This document shows positions 1 to 11,807 of a DNA stretch of 64,000 nucleotides, one piece after another. The notes beneath the pieces were generated by a model. That model saw only the letters and a list, made by a program, of their open reading frames with translations. It did no database searches and was not told the origin of the DNA. The DNA is from Phoebastria nigripes. Lineage: Eukaryota; Chordata; Aves; Procellariiformes; Diomedeidae. How positions within the stretch are numbered: the stretch's first letter is position 1; every line of letters begins with the position of its first letter. The position numbers and the translations under genes are program-made. Location of the stretch: positions 1,200,843 to 1,264,842 of the forward strand of contig JAYKAV010000411.1 of assembly GCA_035582835.1 (NCBI GenBank). The letters run 5' to 3'.

Positions 1-954
1 ACTTAACCACTTGGATCTATTTGTGGCTTTTTTAGCCATGTTACCACTTGCTAGGTTTATACAAAAGGAGTTAAATTAAATGCAAAAAAAGGTCATTCAA
101 CACCATAATAAAATCACCAGCACATTCAAATCAGTAACATAAGAACATCAGTACTACAAGCTGCTAGATATTAAACACTTACTGTGCTATAGGCATTTTA
201 ATGTTTACTGCAAAGCACACAACTTGGAAAGAGATAATTCAAGCATCTGTTATGTCAACTAACAGCCTACACACACGCAATCTTCCAAAAGAACTAATTT
301 AAGTAATACAGGAACTGAAGCCTCCGAATAGGAATTGCCAAAATACATAGTTATTTTTATACCTCAATTACAGTTTTAGAACGTCTTTTTTTTCCTTAGT
401 CTCTTCCATATTAAGAATTTTTTTCTATTTATCAGCAAAGTTACTTTAGTAACAGTACTGTATTAGTATGAAGAGAATCAGCACTTAGCAACGTAAAGAC
501 ATCTTAAAATTTCTAAGAGGGTCTATTTGCTTAGAAAGTTGCTCCCTTATTGCTAACACAGATTCATCATCTTCCTAAATCAACCCAGTTGAACTGATTT
601 GGTTCATTTCAAATAAGGCATCTCTCAAGCATTGTTTATAACTGCCTTAAAATGCTTTAAGAGAAGCAGCTGATCCTACATGATATGTAATGATATACTG
701 CCATATTGTAACTGGATCAATATACCTGTAATCACATGATACATACTATTCAATCCACAGCATGTTATAGAAAGTTAGGTTTCAGATCACAGATGGGTCA
801 TCAAACTACTTCAGAGAACACAGTACTCCCCCTGCACTTTTATAGCATGCTCTACTTTTCCATCAGGCTAGAGAAACTTTAAGAAAAAGTCTGAAGTCTA
901 ATTAAAAAGAATTACTATCTCTAGGAACTGCAGAGTGAAGCAAATTTCCATTAC

Positions 955-1052
955 CTTTTTTTCTGGCAGCAGTCTCCAGTATCGTTGCCTGGACACATGG
1001 AATCTTTCTCAGGTGTCTGCATTGAGGCTATCTGAACTGCTTCACTTGTCAT
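955..1052 (-). other. Candidate 98-nt exon beginning with ATG at the acceptor
   Basis: Read on the minus strand, a pyrimidine-rich acceptor ending TCTGTTTAG at 1,053 is followed directly by ATG. A single open frame runs 32 codons to a good donor, AAAG|GTAATG, at 955/954. The other two frames are closed near the start. The peptide begins MTSEAVQIASMQTPEKD and contains CPGNDTGDCC. I do not recognise it. A start codon at the acceptor of a far-downstream exon fits a gene with a non-coding first exon in the CpG island about 19 kb away, but that link is inference. A 32-codon open stretch is not significant alone, so the support comes from the two splice sites and the ATG position. It could be a chance match. 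Confidence 0.3.
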
Positions 1053-1878
1053 CTAAACAGAGGAGTACTTGGCAAGAAGCAGCCATTTGGCAATTTGCAA
1101 GCTTAAATACTCAAATTTTTGTCCAATTAGTACTGCAACTTCAGTTTCACAATAAATTAGTTTGACTCACTTTTAATCAATACAGTTTAAACTCTCTTGA
1201 TTTGCAATATATTTGAAACTTCAGCATTGAAATATATATCTATTGAGTAAAAACTGTTTTAAATTTTGCCACTATGCAAGTATCACAACACATGTCGAAC
1301 TATACCTGCAAAAATTCAAAGGGCAATTTTATCAATAAGAATGTTAAAACTAACATGCAAGAAGACCATGCCAGTTTTCAAGAAATCAGTATTAGAGAGG
1401 GTGCTTAAGGGCATTACAGGCAGTCAATGCAGTAATGATAGGTCCACATGGACTTGACAGCAAAAAGGATTCCGGGAAGCAAGCATGTTAATAATTCAAC
1501 ATTCATTTTATGCTATTCATCAGGTCAGACATCAGCTGCAGGCAAATTTGGATAACATAGATTAAGACACCAGCTTCAACTCCACCAAAGGTTACTGCTC
1601 CTGTACACTGTTGGCTGCAAGACATGCCCTTGCTGGACTGAATGGCGATGGGAACATCTTAGCACAAAGACACATAAAAGAACACATTAATGGTAGCAAG
1701 GGGGCAGACACCCTACTCTGTCATCCCATTTACAGAGTCAACACATCAAGATTTTTNAAAACAATTTATATCTTCCAAAGCTTGCATCTCAAGTCTTACC
1801 ACTTTACTACATGTAAAGCTTAACCTGTATGTATTCTATACTAGGCTTAAACTGCCTAGATTAAACTAGGTATCCATT

Positions 1879-1895
1879 AAAAAAAAAAAAAAAAA
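1879..1895. repeat. A17 homopolymer
   Basis: An uninterrupted run of 17 A lies in otherwise unremarkable AT-rich sequence. No retroposed sequence is recognisable just upstream, so it cannot be assigned to a retroposon tail. Confidence 0.9.
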
Positions 1896-3265
1896 TCAAG
1901 GCTCACAGAGGAATACTCAAGTATTCAGGCTTTTGCAGAACAACAACTGAAAGAATCTGATGAATTTAGCAGTTTAAAAAGAAAAGTAGACATTCAGCTT
2001 GGGGATTACACAGATAATTCAGTAAAACCGACTATATAAAAAAACAGAACCACACAGTCACAACAAATCAGAAATAGGTACATGAATAGAAGACTGCTGA
2101 TCTGAGCCTTCAAATAGGTGCTGAATTCAGCACAATGAGTGCCAATTTCAGTAGGTCTCCACCCCCCAAAAATTGAAGAGCTAGCATTAGACAACCAGCT
2201 GCCTACATTAAGTGCTACTTGTACTTTCCAGTTCCCCAAAACATCTCCTACATCCTTCTGAGTGACTCCCTGTGAATGCCTCCACCATCTGTTCTATGGC
2301 TGAATACTACGGCCTTGTATTCCCCTTCTTACACAAACTAGCATCTCTGCAATGGATAGCTATGTACCTCTCCATTCTTTTGAACCACTTTTTCAGTTCC
2401 TCCCTTTGAGTGCCATGAACATGATGCTAGCCCAGTCAGCAGGACAGTCCATCAACNTTCTCCCCAAGACTGGTCCCACTGGAGGGAATTCCACTTTGTC
2501 TGCTACAGGCTTTATCCCCCTAGTCCTTGTTATATCCTCCACTCTTCCCTGGGGGTGGTGTGGGAACGACACAACAAACATTATTAAACATTTTGTTAAA
2601 CTGTGCATGGAAGCTGAAGGCAGTGTTATCACTCTGCTTAATGATGTCAATGGCTCCTACCACCTGAACAGTGCTCTAACTTGCAGACAGATGACAACTG
2701 TATAGGTGCTTGAAGCTATGGCTTTATTGAAAGAAAGGCATCTACCATTCCTTCCAAAACACAGCAAACCTGCCCTCTGAGTCACAATTATTTCCTGATA
2801 TTTTGAAATTGACTGGAAATGTCACTCAAGAGCTATAATATTGCATTCACAGAGAAATTACAACAAGCTCAGCACAGGACCTTAAAGTAAGCCAAAAAGA
2901 GTTACTAAGACACTGCCAATTTAGTAAGACATTCCATTTTATATCATGCAGCTTAGTGTATCAGTTTTAGAAGTGGGAACACCTATGCTACCCAAAAGAC
3001 AGCTTTGTATAGTAAACATTAGTTACATATAGCAACCTACTTAACTGTTTTAGTTAAGGAACACAGCCACAGCTAGCTTGGCTCTAATCATTAGTGTATG
3101 TCCACAGAATTATGCAGAAGTATTTAATACTTAATAAATATTCATAATATTCTGTAGGAATAGTATAATATGCAAGAAGCCAAGAACTCAGAAATAGTAC
3201 CATTTTGCAAGCCTCAGTATTCATGCTTTTTGTCATCTGATCATGGACAATTTTGAGTGTCTTAC

Positions 3266-3381
3266 CTTGAACGTAGTACAAAAGTCAAATTTCTTCCAGA
3301 TCTTTGTCCTTCTGATAAAGATTCACTTTAGAGACTCTTCCTTGTATATTAGGGGTGAGTAAAACAGAAGAGCCTGTGAGT
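3266..3381 (-). other. Candidate 116-nt exon, possibly 5' untranslated
   Basis: On the minus strand a strong acceptor (CTTACTGCTTTCAG, ending at 3,382) and a strong donor (TTCAAG|GTAAGA at 3,266/3,265) enclose 116 nt. One frame is open for about 30 codons (ending KDKDLEEI) and then meets TGA some 25 nt before the donor, so it cannot be an ordinary internal coding exon. It could be an untranslated exon or a decoy. It lies upstream, in transcription order, of the ATG-initial candidate exon at 955-1,052. Confidence 0.22.
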
Positions 3382-4609
3382 CTGAAAGCAGTAAGATGGA
3401 AGAATTGACCAATTTCTCTCCTAATTCAACACAATATTCAATAAAATCTATAGCTCAAGAACTGCTTAATAGCAACTTCTAGACTGGAATTAATAAAATA
3501 CATGAACAACTGGAAGCAGCCAAGTTATTCAAGAAGTTCCTGCTTGTCTAAGGTAATACAGCAAAAGATCATGTGAATGCCTTTCACTTGTTAGAGATGA
3601 AAGTATGAAGTGATCGAAGCTCCACCATTCAATGGCCGCTACTTGCCAAAAACCTCCCACTGTCAATATGTACCACCTTCACAGATGTGTAAGCAAATCC
3701 ATTTCCAAACCAGGAATATGTACAACCACGTGACAGAGAGCCTGCATATNAACACACATGCATACGTATAAGTAAGTGGAAAGAGGATGGAAAAGTCTGG
3801 CATACTAATGCAATCGTTCACAAGAATATATCCAGATCCTGGACTCAAAGGAAAAGAAAGACTAAAAGTTGAGATTCAAACTTATTCTAAAGCACAGAAA
3901 CCATGACAAAGAAGCCTGTCACTAGCCACTACAGGTTTCTTTAAAAGCAAAAGCAGAAATTCACCAAAGTTATCTTGGTTACAAGAAAACAAAGTTGCTT
4001 TTTGCACAAACGCATGAGAAGGGCTATGCAGTTAAACCCACCACGCCTAGATATACCAGTATGTAATTTCTGCAGCACAAATCTGACTAAAGCCTTCTCC
4101 ATTTTGGAGATGTCTACATGTAGCATCCAGGATAACAGCTTCTTTTCATAGGCCTGGGCAAAGAGGGAAGTAAACCAATCTCAGAGAAACTGAGATTTAG
4201 TTTGCTTTTCCGGTATCTTTCTTTCCCCCCAGTAACTTCAAACAACAAATGCTCTACAAATTGCTTTGTTTCACTACAAGGTTCAGAATAATGGGTGAAG
4301 GCAAGTGAGAGACAAGACATATTGATCACTACAAAGTTCTGAAACTTCTTTTTCAACACTGAGAAAGAATGTTTTTCCTTTCTTTCTTAGATGAAATGAG
4401 CTTATTCAATGAATGTACCTTGCTTACTCAATAGGTAGATTTCAAGTAACTAATGCTCAGCATCAAAAACAGTCAACAAGAGTAAATGATTATGTTCAAG
4501 CTATTTTATTTAGCAGCACTAGAAATAAATGCCACTCACACAAGGAACTAAGTTTCCAAATAAAACAAAATGTATTGATTATTTTGGCTACTTAGGTCCC
4601 TGCCATGGG

Positions 4610-5800
4610 TGATTCTTCAAAGAATGATTCAGAGTGGAAGGGACCTACAAGGTCATCCAGTTCAACTTCCTTCTCAAAGTGTAGTCAATGTTGAACTCAG
4701 TCCCAGCTGCTTAGGGCTTTGTCCACTCAGGTCTTGAAAACCTCCACAGAGGCTTACAGGTTACATCCTATAACCTCTTAACAATTATCCTTACAAAATT
4801 TTTCAACATATATCCACCCATTTCAATTTATGCCCACTGTCTCTTGATTTCCCACTGTGCATCTCAGTAAAGAGACTGGCTCCACCTTCTTGGTATCCAT
4901 CCTTGTATATACCAGATGGTTGCTATTGGGTCCCTCCTAAGCATCTCTTCTCCAGGGTAAACAAGGCCACAAAAGGCTCTCAGCATGCCCTCACAGGTCA
5001 CATACTCGAGCTCCCTGACCATCTTGGTGGACTTGCCCCAAGTTTATCAACATGGTTCTTGCCGGGGATAGGGAGAACAAGAGCAAAGCTGGACACAGTA
5101 TTACAGATGCAGTCTGGGAACATGTGGAACAAATGCCAACTAAAGGGGAATAAAGCTGTTTGTTTTCATCACTACCAGGGTAAACTGCTGACTTGTGTTC
5201 ACCAGAACCAGGTCCTTCTCAGTAGAGCTACAATCCAACCAGTTTGTAGCAATGCAGAAGGGTTACTGATCCTGGAAGCAGGACTTGGCATGTGCCCTTG
5301 TTGAACTTTGTAAGATTCCTACGGGCCCACTCCTCTAGCCTTTCTGAGTACTTCAGGATGGCCACCCTGCATTTGAGCCACCCAATTCTGTGTCTACCAC
5401 ACATGTGACGAAGATGCATTCCACCTCCTCCTCCAGGTCATTGATAAAGACATTAAAAAAAAAAAAAAAAAAAAGAGTAGGTCACAGCAGACCCTTGAGG
5501 AGCTCCAGTTGTAACTGCTGTCCAGGCAGAGTATGAACCATCAGCCACCCTTTGAGATGACTCTTCAACCAGTTTTTACTTGTCTACTCATCCTCCCAGT
5601 CAGGCTGTAAATAGGAATATGCTGTGGGACACTAGAAAGCCTTGCTAAGGTCCAAGTAAAAAAACATCCACTGCTCTCCCCTCAGCTGAAGACCTGGTCA
5701 TTTGACAGAAGTCAGTCAGGTTGGTCAAGCATGACTGACCCTTAGTAAAGCCATGCTGACTATTTCCAGTCACCTTCTTTTTCAAGGGCCCTAGAAATGT
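4610..5800 (-). mobile_element. Diverged CR1 LINE fragment (3' end plus RT segment)
   Basis: The + strand reads as the reverse complement of a CR1 non-LTR retrotransposon. At 4,630-4,665 it begins with the conserved 3'-terminal block around GTGGAAGGGACCTACAAGG, followed by the characteristic 3' untranslated and terminal ORF2 sequence. On the minus strand, 5,228-5,419 encodes the post-catalytic reverse-transcriptase block with the residues WARRNLTKFNKGTCQVL. Around 5,645-5,760 the same strand shows relics of the QHGFTKG...SCLTNL and EGRAVDV RT blocks. The reading is broken by many stops and frameshifts. A 20-base A run (5,455-5,474) interrupts the RT core close to the FNIFIND block, near the catalytic aspartates. 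The fragment is 5'-truncated, as usual for CR1, and is dead. The subfamily was not determined. Confidence 0.9.
5455..5474. repeat. A20 run inside the CR1 fragment
   Basis: A 20-base A homopolymer sits inside the CR1 reverse-transcriptase region, at the spot where the coding strand would have a short T-rich codon run. It is probably a slippage expansion after insertion, because no second element is visible beside it. Confidence 0.85.
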
Positions 5801-8800
5801 TTTGCTACAGGTTGATATAAACTACTTATTGATAGTGCTATCCAAGTAAAGCAGTATTTAATGCTCTTAGCAAGTGAAATAGAAAGCTTGCTTTATTATA
5901 TAACATAGCAAGGATGCTTGAAATAGTGAACAGGAACCATCTCTAGGCTTCAACAATTTGCAGAATTCAAATGTTCCAAAGCCTAAATAAAAGAGCTCTG
6001 TGCCTAAAAACAAGCAGGTCTCAACAAGTGAGCACAGCCAGCAAACAATTGAGTTTCTGGCTAATTTTCAAGGTATCTGGCAACAAGACAGTAATAGCAG
6101 AGGTTATAAAAGGAAAAACTTGTTGTTCATAACTCTACCTAAAATTTATTATAGAAACTGGTGGCAGAAAAAGGGATGAGAAAGGAGTGGAAAAGAATAG
6201 CAAATGGCCAAAAAAACTTAAACATGTTTCATTATGCACATTAGAAAGAATTTCTGAAATTCAGATCGCTTACATCTTTTCAGATGGTTTGACTTTCTCC
6301 AGAACTGTATGGAAAGAAAAGCCACTTTACTGTGACCTCTGAACTTGAACAAATTCAGGAACTCCTGGACACAAAAACAGTCAGTGCCTGACAAACAACC
6401 GCAAATTGTAGTCTCTACCAGTGATGAGATTACTCATGTTTCACCCAAAATACTTCAGTCCCTTTGCAGTTCCCCAAAACTTATGCTTGAAGCAGGGAGT
6501 GGGTAAGATACTCTAGCTCCACATTAAGCAGTGAACAATGCCAACACCACAGCAGATGAGCAGAGGCAGTCCTCTTATCCCCTAAGGAAATTTGCAAATG
6601 TGACAAAAAGCACAGAAAAACAGCTTGACTCACTCAGGAACTTTCTGACAAACTCCTTACTATGACCTTTGCTATGTAAAGTTTTGGTTTCTGCTGTATT
6701 CTCATGTGCCTACAGAATAAAGATATTCTTGTCAGCAAGTGCTGATATTTAATTAAACTGGAATGACTGCTGTGAAGGGGGTCATATCAACATCTGTAGC
6801 AGGCTATGCATTTGGGGAAAATCCAAAAGAAGACATGGGCATTTTTAATTTAGTTATAATAGAGGTTTTAATGTCAACATTTAATTGCATGTTCTTTTAC
6901 TTTAGGATTGCAACATGGCTGGTGACACTGCTAACACTGTCACAGTTATGTGACTTCCAGTATTGTCTTCTCTTCATCAGCAGTAACATTCCAAGTAAAT
7001 TTAGGGCTGCCACTCGCAAGATAAGTCATCAGGTATCCAAACCATTAGTGTTAAGAATCAATGTTAATAACTACACCTTAAAAGAACCTCCTTTGAAACA
7101 TCTCAGGGCACAGTCTTACAAGAAGTTAGGCTAAGCTAAAATGGTACCTGCTGTAAGCCCACCTCCTGCCATGTGTATTTTCTACTCCAACTTTTGCATC
7201 AGTAGTTGCTTTCATATCCTCATGTAGCAAGCTGATTCAAGAAGCTAAACTAAAAGAAAATTAACCTCAGCAATAGATACCCAACATACAGACATCACAT
7301 AACTCTCTCGCCATGAGTCACAGCCAAGTATCAGCATCAGGAGGAAGAAGAGCACATGGTCAGAGGCAGAAGACTGCAGAAATACAGCAGCACTAACATC
7401 CTTAGGTAATTATATGAGAACCTCTTCCTTAATGGAAATCAGGATTATGAGCGGGTTCCAGAAGCAAATGCCTGAGTGCATGCAGAGGCCTAACAAGAAC
7501 TCTCTTTTCTGTACAGTATCAACATTGAAAAGTGGTGAAAAAACAAACAATTCTAAGGACCTTTAACTAAAAAGAGGAATACCAGATGCTCACCAACTGG
7601 GCAGCATGTAGCAGAAAGCTGTTTGGGTAGAGGGAATGAACTCCGCATAACAGAGAGACAAAACCAAAGCTATATTGTGTACATTAAGCAAGCCAGCTTC
7701 CAAGATGTTACATCTATTGTTTTTAAACACCTGCAAAGAAGTAACAACAGTGCCTGGCTGACAAAGGAACCAGATGTATCTAGTGCCCAGCACTCTCACT
7801 GAGGTAGCATAAGATTTAATGACTAGAAACCAACACAGAAGAAATTCAGAATTAAAAATTCAGCTTCAACTGAATTACATGCTAGCTACTTCTTTAACTG
7901 TGCTGGGTTTACCTTTGTCCTGTCTCAAGGGTTTTGAAGGCACTACCCTTTGGCAGTTGAACCAAACAAGCTTCATTGCTTTTTCCCTCTTAATGGAAAA
8001 ATTACTCTGGGTCACATCAGCCCACTCTAATTTCCCTTTCCTTCTCTGAACATGGCAGTTTAGCCCAAGTACATCCTTTCAGTGACCCAAAGACCTTCTA
8101 GGAATCTTTGCTTCCTCAGCAACAGTGATGCAAGTCTACCAATTCCATGACACCTTAAATCCATAATAAGAATAGATCATGCCATGCATGAAGTTTTCCT
8201 CTATCTGCAGGACTTTTTACAGTTCAGGGTGGAGAGGAAAAAAAAAAAAAAACAAAACCAAAAAAACCCAAACAACAACTTTTACACAGTTCAGGAAAAA
8301 GCGCTGTAGACTAAAGCCTCTCCTGTTCCCCACAACCCTCCTCAAGAAGGGCCACAACAGGAGAAAATGAGCTCAGAGAAACTACACATCCACAAAAATA
8401 AGGAGAGAGAATGAAGACTAATATAAAGAAGCTCCTCTCCATCTCACCCAGCAATACAAATGTCAGTGGTCAACGCATACTTGGTTTTTACCCATGTCAG
8501 TATCAAAGAGTCATGATACCCCTGAAGGGCAAATAATTCCAGTAGGCTAGTGGCAGACAGTAGAACTTGGTAATAAAAGGTTGCATATCTGCTGATAAAA
8601 ATCTTTCACATGATGAACAGACCAATGCACAGGAAACAGAACCCTGTGATAAGAGAATAAGGAAGAATACTCCTCGAGGAATAGTGTGCTCTGCCTACTG
8701 AAGTATTCTCTGGATTAGCTTAAGTTCTCAGTGAATTTAGGACTTCAGTTCTTTAGAAAGCATTGTAGTTTTCTTCCTCACCAAGAACACTACTTTTCAT

Positions 8801-11767
8801 TTCCTTTCCTGCCTCATTTCAGTTTCTCTCCTGCAGTAACAGTATCAGACTTTGACCCAAGGAAAGGAGAGAATAAACACTAAGTGGAAAGAATCAACAG
8901 TTCTGAAATTGGAACAAAATAAACTGTGCAGAAGAAAGTTTGCTCACAGCTAGTCCAGGTTCACTGATTCTTTTTGTACTAGCTTAAGATGATTACCAAA
9001 AAATAGATAAATAGCAGAAAAGGATGATGGAGATTCCAATACAGTGTTCTAAGACCATTACTTACTTTAGAAAGGCTTCAAGCACAAATCTGACAATTCA
9101 TGACAGATCTAAGCTGTCATGTCTGCTTTGTATGCAAGAGCTTCTGTTTTAATCAGTGCTTCAATAAACAAACAAGACCTATGGAGGAAGGGACAATATG
9201 GAGAGACATATTAAGAAATTTTCCACATTAGCTTCATATTCTTCGTGAAACTGACAACATAACCAGGTTTCAAGTCTGGACAAACCTTAAGATACTTTTC
9301 AAAAAAATTAGTTACTTCAGTTATAGAATTGCTACCCCAAGTTTTTGTTTATACAAAACACATTTGAACCTGGTAACCCTGAACAAAACAAAACAACAGT
9401 GAAAAAAGATCACTTCAAGTAGTTACTGACTAGTACTTTTCCTATATGGAGCCCTACTTTCCCTCTGTACAGATTCAGAAATATGGAAAAGTTTAGATTG
9501 AAAATAGCATGGTCATTAAATATATCTGAGAATATACAGTATTTTTCAAGGAAAATATTTTCCAAATATAAATTAATAAAGGGTTTGAAAAATACAATTT
9601 CAGAGTACTTTCCCCAGTGACATTTTTCTGACCATGTTAAATTCTATCCACTGCCAGCAGCACACAAGCTCATTTCAAGAATCCTGAACTATACTGGAAT
9701 TTTATTTCTTCCCCTCTGACTCCGTAAGTCAAGCCCCATTTCACTTCATGTTAAAAAAAAAAAATCATCAGAAATTGTTTTGACAGTCTGAAACCTTATC
9801 CCCTTCCCTCCAGAAGTCAGATATTCTAAGTTGACAGCATTCCTTTTTTTCTTTAAATCAAAACAATACTGCAACAATAGTCAAAACCACATAGTAAGCT
9901 GTTATATTTAACAACAGCTACTATTTTGAGTTCATTAAATATTTTAGACAAGTTCTTCTCTGGCCTAGAATTGCTTGTGTTTGGTGCATTCTAGTTAAGA
10001 AAGTAAGAAGTCATCCTATTGGATTTAATGTTATAAGCTAGATATTGATCTTCAACAGCTCTTAACCTCCATCACTCTTACACTCAAATATAGTAATAAA
10101 ACATAAAGAAGCATAGACATGGTTCAGCACAAGGCAAACCAAAGGGGAAACAGAAGTGAAATAAATTCTATTGTTTACTATGATATAAAAGTAGGATACA
10201 AAACACCAATGTCACTGTGGCAGAGTCCTAACAATGCTTTTCTTCCACATCACACACAAGCCTAATTTTTATTTCAATTTTAAAACATAGGAAAATGTTA
10301 AACTATAGCTTTTACCATTTATAAAAAACAGATGAGCTCTCAAGGCCTGCCTGCAGAGGAGACTGCATAGCTATTTGACTGTAGCAAACACTATGAAACA
10401 TTCTCTTTCCAACATAATCATCCGCAAAGGTGGTATGCTTGTCTTTTCCTTGATCTCACAAATGACTATTAAGAGAGAGAAACACCTTAAGCTGCTTCCA
10501 GTTTCTTTACATTGTAAGAGATGCACAGAATCTAAAGGAGGGTTGGTTGGAAAACCTCCCACAACACAAGCAATTGCTATTATTAAAGCATCTTTTAAAT
10601 GACTGAATGCCTATGAACTTCTAGGTTATCTTGTAAACAGCAGTTCGATTGTGGTGCACTTATGGAGGATTTACAGAACAAGTTTCACACACCCCCTTTC
10701 CCCCAATATTAGCTCTAGCTATTGTTTTCACAAGACTGTTTTCATTTTGCTTATGTATAAAACCCCTACTATTTGAAGTTTTATGCACAACCTTCTACTA
10801 GTTTAGAAAAAGCCCTCCTCAGAAACATGATCAGCCACAACCTAGACTTTGGATGATTCCAATAAATTCATCCACCAGCCTAAGCAATCAGTAAGGGAAA
10901 GAGCAGGAAATAACAAATCCAGATCAAGTATTGGATATTTTAATATTATCATTAGTAGTACAATAGTATTTTTCACACACCCCATAAAAGAACATTAAAA
11001 AAAGATATAATCTCAGAGAAAACGAAAACAGAAACAAGAAATCCCTTGTTGTAATATGTCTCNTGGTAAAGACACAGAAAACATGACAAGCTAGCAAATG
11101 GATAAACATCACATCTGAGGAGTCAGTCTGATACACCTATAGGTAGTAGTCCCACAATTACTGGTTAACACTCACTAAAGATGCCTGTAAATCCCACCTA
11201 TAATTAGACATTGTTAATAACCTCCTTAGGAGGTGTCACTTCAGTTTTTACTGACGACACCCAAAGTGAGACATTCATGAGTCTTAACAGACTGTATTGT
11301 GTGCTCCGGCTCTATTGAGATAGGTNGAGCTTCTTTGCCTTCTAAGATGTAGGACTGATCACTCACTAGGGGAGTCAATGGACTACCTCTGTTAGGTCTG
11401 GATTCAAGTTCTTATTTCAGCTGAAATAAGAAAACCACTTCATGTTTGTCTTGAATACACACACTAAAGAAGAGTACCCTCTTCTTGAAAAATCAGCTAT
11501 AAACAATTTCTCTCAAATGCCCCACAGAGAATCAAACTTAATGTTAGACAGTAGAAACCAGTGCCTGCAACTGGTAGCATATCTGAAGTAAGGTCTTGTG
11601 CACAAACGGGTATGCAGAGTACCTTTTGACCAGGATGAGATTTTCCTGTTGGAAAACAGAACAAATAAAACAAGTATTTTATTACTATACTAGGGAAATG
11701 GCGAGCAGGAGCAGAAAGGACACAGAAAGAAACTGAGTAATATCTGTGCTAGATTCACCTTTCATAC

Positions 11768-11807
11768 CTTTACAGAAGCTCTCTGACATGCTTTGAGCAT
11801 AGGCCCA
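11768..11807 (-). other. Candidate 40-nt microexon
   Basis: On the minus strand a pyrimidine-rich acceptor (TTTTTGCTTCTATTTTAAG) and a donor (TAAAG|GTATGA) frame 40 nt that is open in two frames, one reading GPMLKACQRASVK. Length and reading frame give little statistical weight. No family is recognised. Confidence 0.15.

Larger units (their letters stand above)
1..4609. other. Non-coding stretch, probable intron of a leftward gene
   Basis: No recognisable protein-coding gene lies here. The stretch is AT-rich with more A than T on the + strand. It holds an A17 run at 1,879-1,895 and two minus-strand candidate exons (955-1,052 and 3,266-3,381, listed separately). The segment 2,350-2,710 is open on both strands and 1,480-1,690 is open on the minus strand, but neither resembles a protein family I know. 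Its place as intron of the gene starting in the CpG island is inferred from strand composition only. Confidence 0.4.

Noticed and set aside
1480..1690. Minus-strand open stretch of about 50 codons after an acceptor-like sequence
   Set aside because: No suitable donor or recognised peptide. A 50-codon open stretch is common by chance.
2350..2710. Region open on both strands, considered as a decayed retrocopy
   Set aside because: No recognisable family. Translation in either direction has stops or an N, so there was no basis for a pseudogene call.
9070..9150. Minus-strand acceptor/donor pair with GTAAGT
   Set aside because: Stops in every frame and a weak pyrimidine tract.
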